Below, piece after piece: positions 63,636-64,000 of a stretch of DNA of 64,000 nt. This DNA comes from Rana temporaria (taxonomy: Eukaryota; Chordata; Amphibia; Anura; Ranidae). The stretch covers positions 81,304,907 to 81,368,906 of the forward strand of contig NC_053499.1 of assembly GCF_905171775.1 (NCBI RefSeq), read 5' to 3'. The position numbers were made by a program, and so were the translations under genes. The first letter of the stretch is position 1. Each line of letters starts with the position of its first letter. The notes beneath the pieces were generated by a model, which did not search any database, was not told where the DNA came from, and saw only the letters and a list, made by a program, of their open reading frames with translations.

Positions 63636-64000
63636 TTATCTCCGTCTGTCTAGGCGCTCCACCCAGGCCAGCACCTCCTCCGGGTCCTCAAAGAAGTGAG
63701 CTCTGTCTTCACCCTCCACTCGCAGACGGGCCGGGAATAGCATGGCGTACTTTATGTGCTTGACCCGGAGACGTCGCTTGGCCTCCATGAATGTCTTCCT
63801 CCTGCGCTGGACCTCGGCCGAAAAATCTGGAAAGGCGGCCACCATCTTGTTGTCGTACGGGATATTACCCCTCTCTCTGCTAAGCCGAAGGATAGCGTCT
63901 CTGTCCCTGTAGTTCAGGAATTTGGCTATAAACGTGCGGGGGGGTGCCCCGGGTGGTGGCGGCCTGCCTGACATGCGATGAGCGCGCTCCACGGCGAACA
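63636..64000 (-). CDS. L1-type ORF1 protein, C-terminal part (cut by edge)
   Basis: The minus-strand frame from the window edge to the stop at 63636 encodes ERAHR, PPRTFIAKFLNYRDRDAILR, AAFPDFSAEVQRRRKTF and a final acidic/Arg helix. These are the hallmark motifs of the L1 ORF1p RRM/C-terminal domain (ERAHR...IAKFLNY, FPDFS...RR), an RNA-binding chaperone of the LINE RNP. The N-terminal coiled coil lies outside the window. Confidence 0.85.
   Translation of the reverse strand, partial: FAVERAHRMSGRPPPPGAPPRTFIAKFLNYRDRDAILRLSRERGNIPYDNKMVAAFPDFSAEVQRRRKTFMEAKRRLRVKHIKYAMLFPARLRVEGEDRAHFFEDPEEVLAWVERLDRRR

Larger units (their letters stand above)
58703..64000 (-). mobile_element. L1-type LINE, nearly full length, minus strand
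   Basis: The 3' end has a 19-bp T run on the plus strand (58703-58721), i.e. a poly(A) tail, with CAATAAAAAC near 58734. It contains ORF2 with endonuclease and RT, a 1.1-kb inter-ORF region and the C-terminus of ORF1, and leaves the window at 64000. Only one frameshift is seen in ORF2. Confidence 0.9.

Overview
The window looks like repeat-dense nuclear DNA from a large-genome amphibian, most likely a ranid-type frog. The evidence is the mix of element families: Penelope-like elements (PLEs) with a C-terminal GIY-YIG domain, DIRS tyrosine-recombinase elements, L1/Tx1-type LINEs, BED-finger hAT transposons, Gypsy pol, Tc1 relics and many CpG-rich MITEs. No bacterial or viral gene set is present, and I see no single-copy host gene that I can name.

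Layout. 1-3112: a PLE unit with an inverted ORF1 piece in front of it. 3113-3625: the tail of a DIRS element. 4143-6280: a giant foldback element with a TATA promoter in its loop. 6586-7507 and 33900-34192: two halves of one LINE, separated by later insertions. 7508-8263 and 33391-33899: two arms of a palindromic PLE-like element inside that LINE. 8264-33390: a 25.1-kb hAT transposon inserted at the tip of that palindrome, with an 8-bp target duplication (GTCCTTTG). It carries a spliced Myb/SANT-like gene on + (9040-19333) and a BED-hAT transposase on - (29701-32473, one frameshift). It has also been invaded by an L1 fragment, a hAT MITE, a complete PLE (21005-27708) and other repeats. 34193-45241: LTR, hAT, LINE, DIRS, PLE and Gypsy fragments. 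45257-50950: a near-perfect inverted pair of PLE 3' halves inside a hAT. 51155-58355: satellites, microsatellites, MITEs and an inverted Tc1 relic. 58703-64000: an almost intact L1-type LINE on -, running off the right edge.

The most interesting object is the 8264-33390 element. Both termini share a short inverted repeat, TACGAAT-type subterminal repeats and an exact 8-bp duplication, yet the element holds two oppositely oriented genes. The Myb/SANT-like gene has symmetric phase-1 exons, one of which (81 bp) lies in a four-copy 533-bp tandem array in which the two inner copies have lost their splice acceptor AG. Hammerhead-like folds at the PLE pLTR boundaries, the nested target-site duplications (which give an insertion order) and a templated 220-bp duplication beside the PLE are further points worth checking. 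All family calls come from motifs read by eye; no database search was run.
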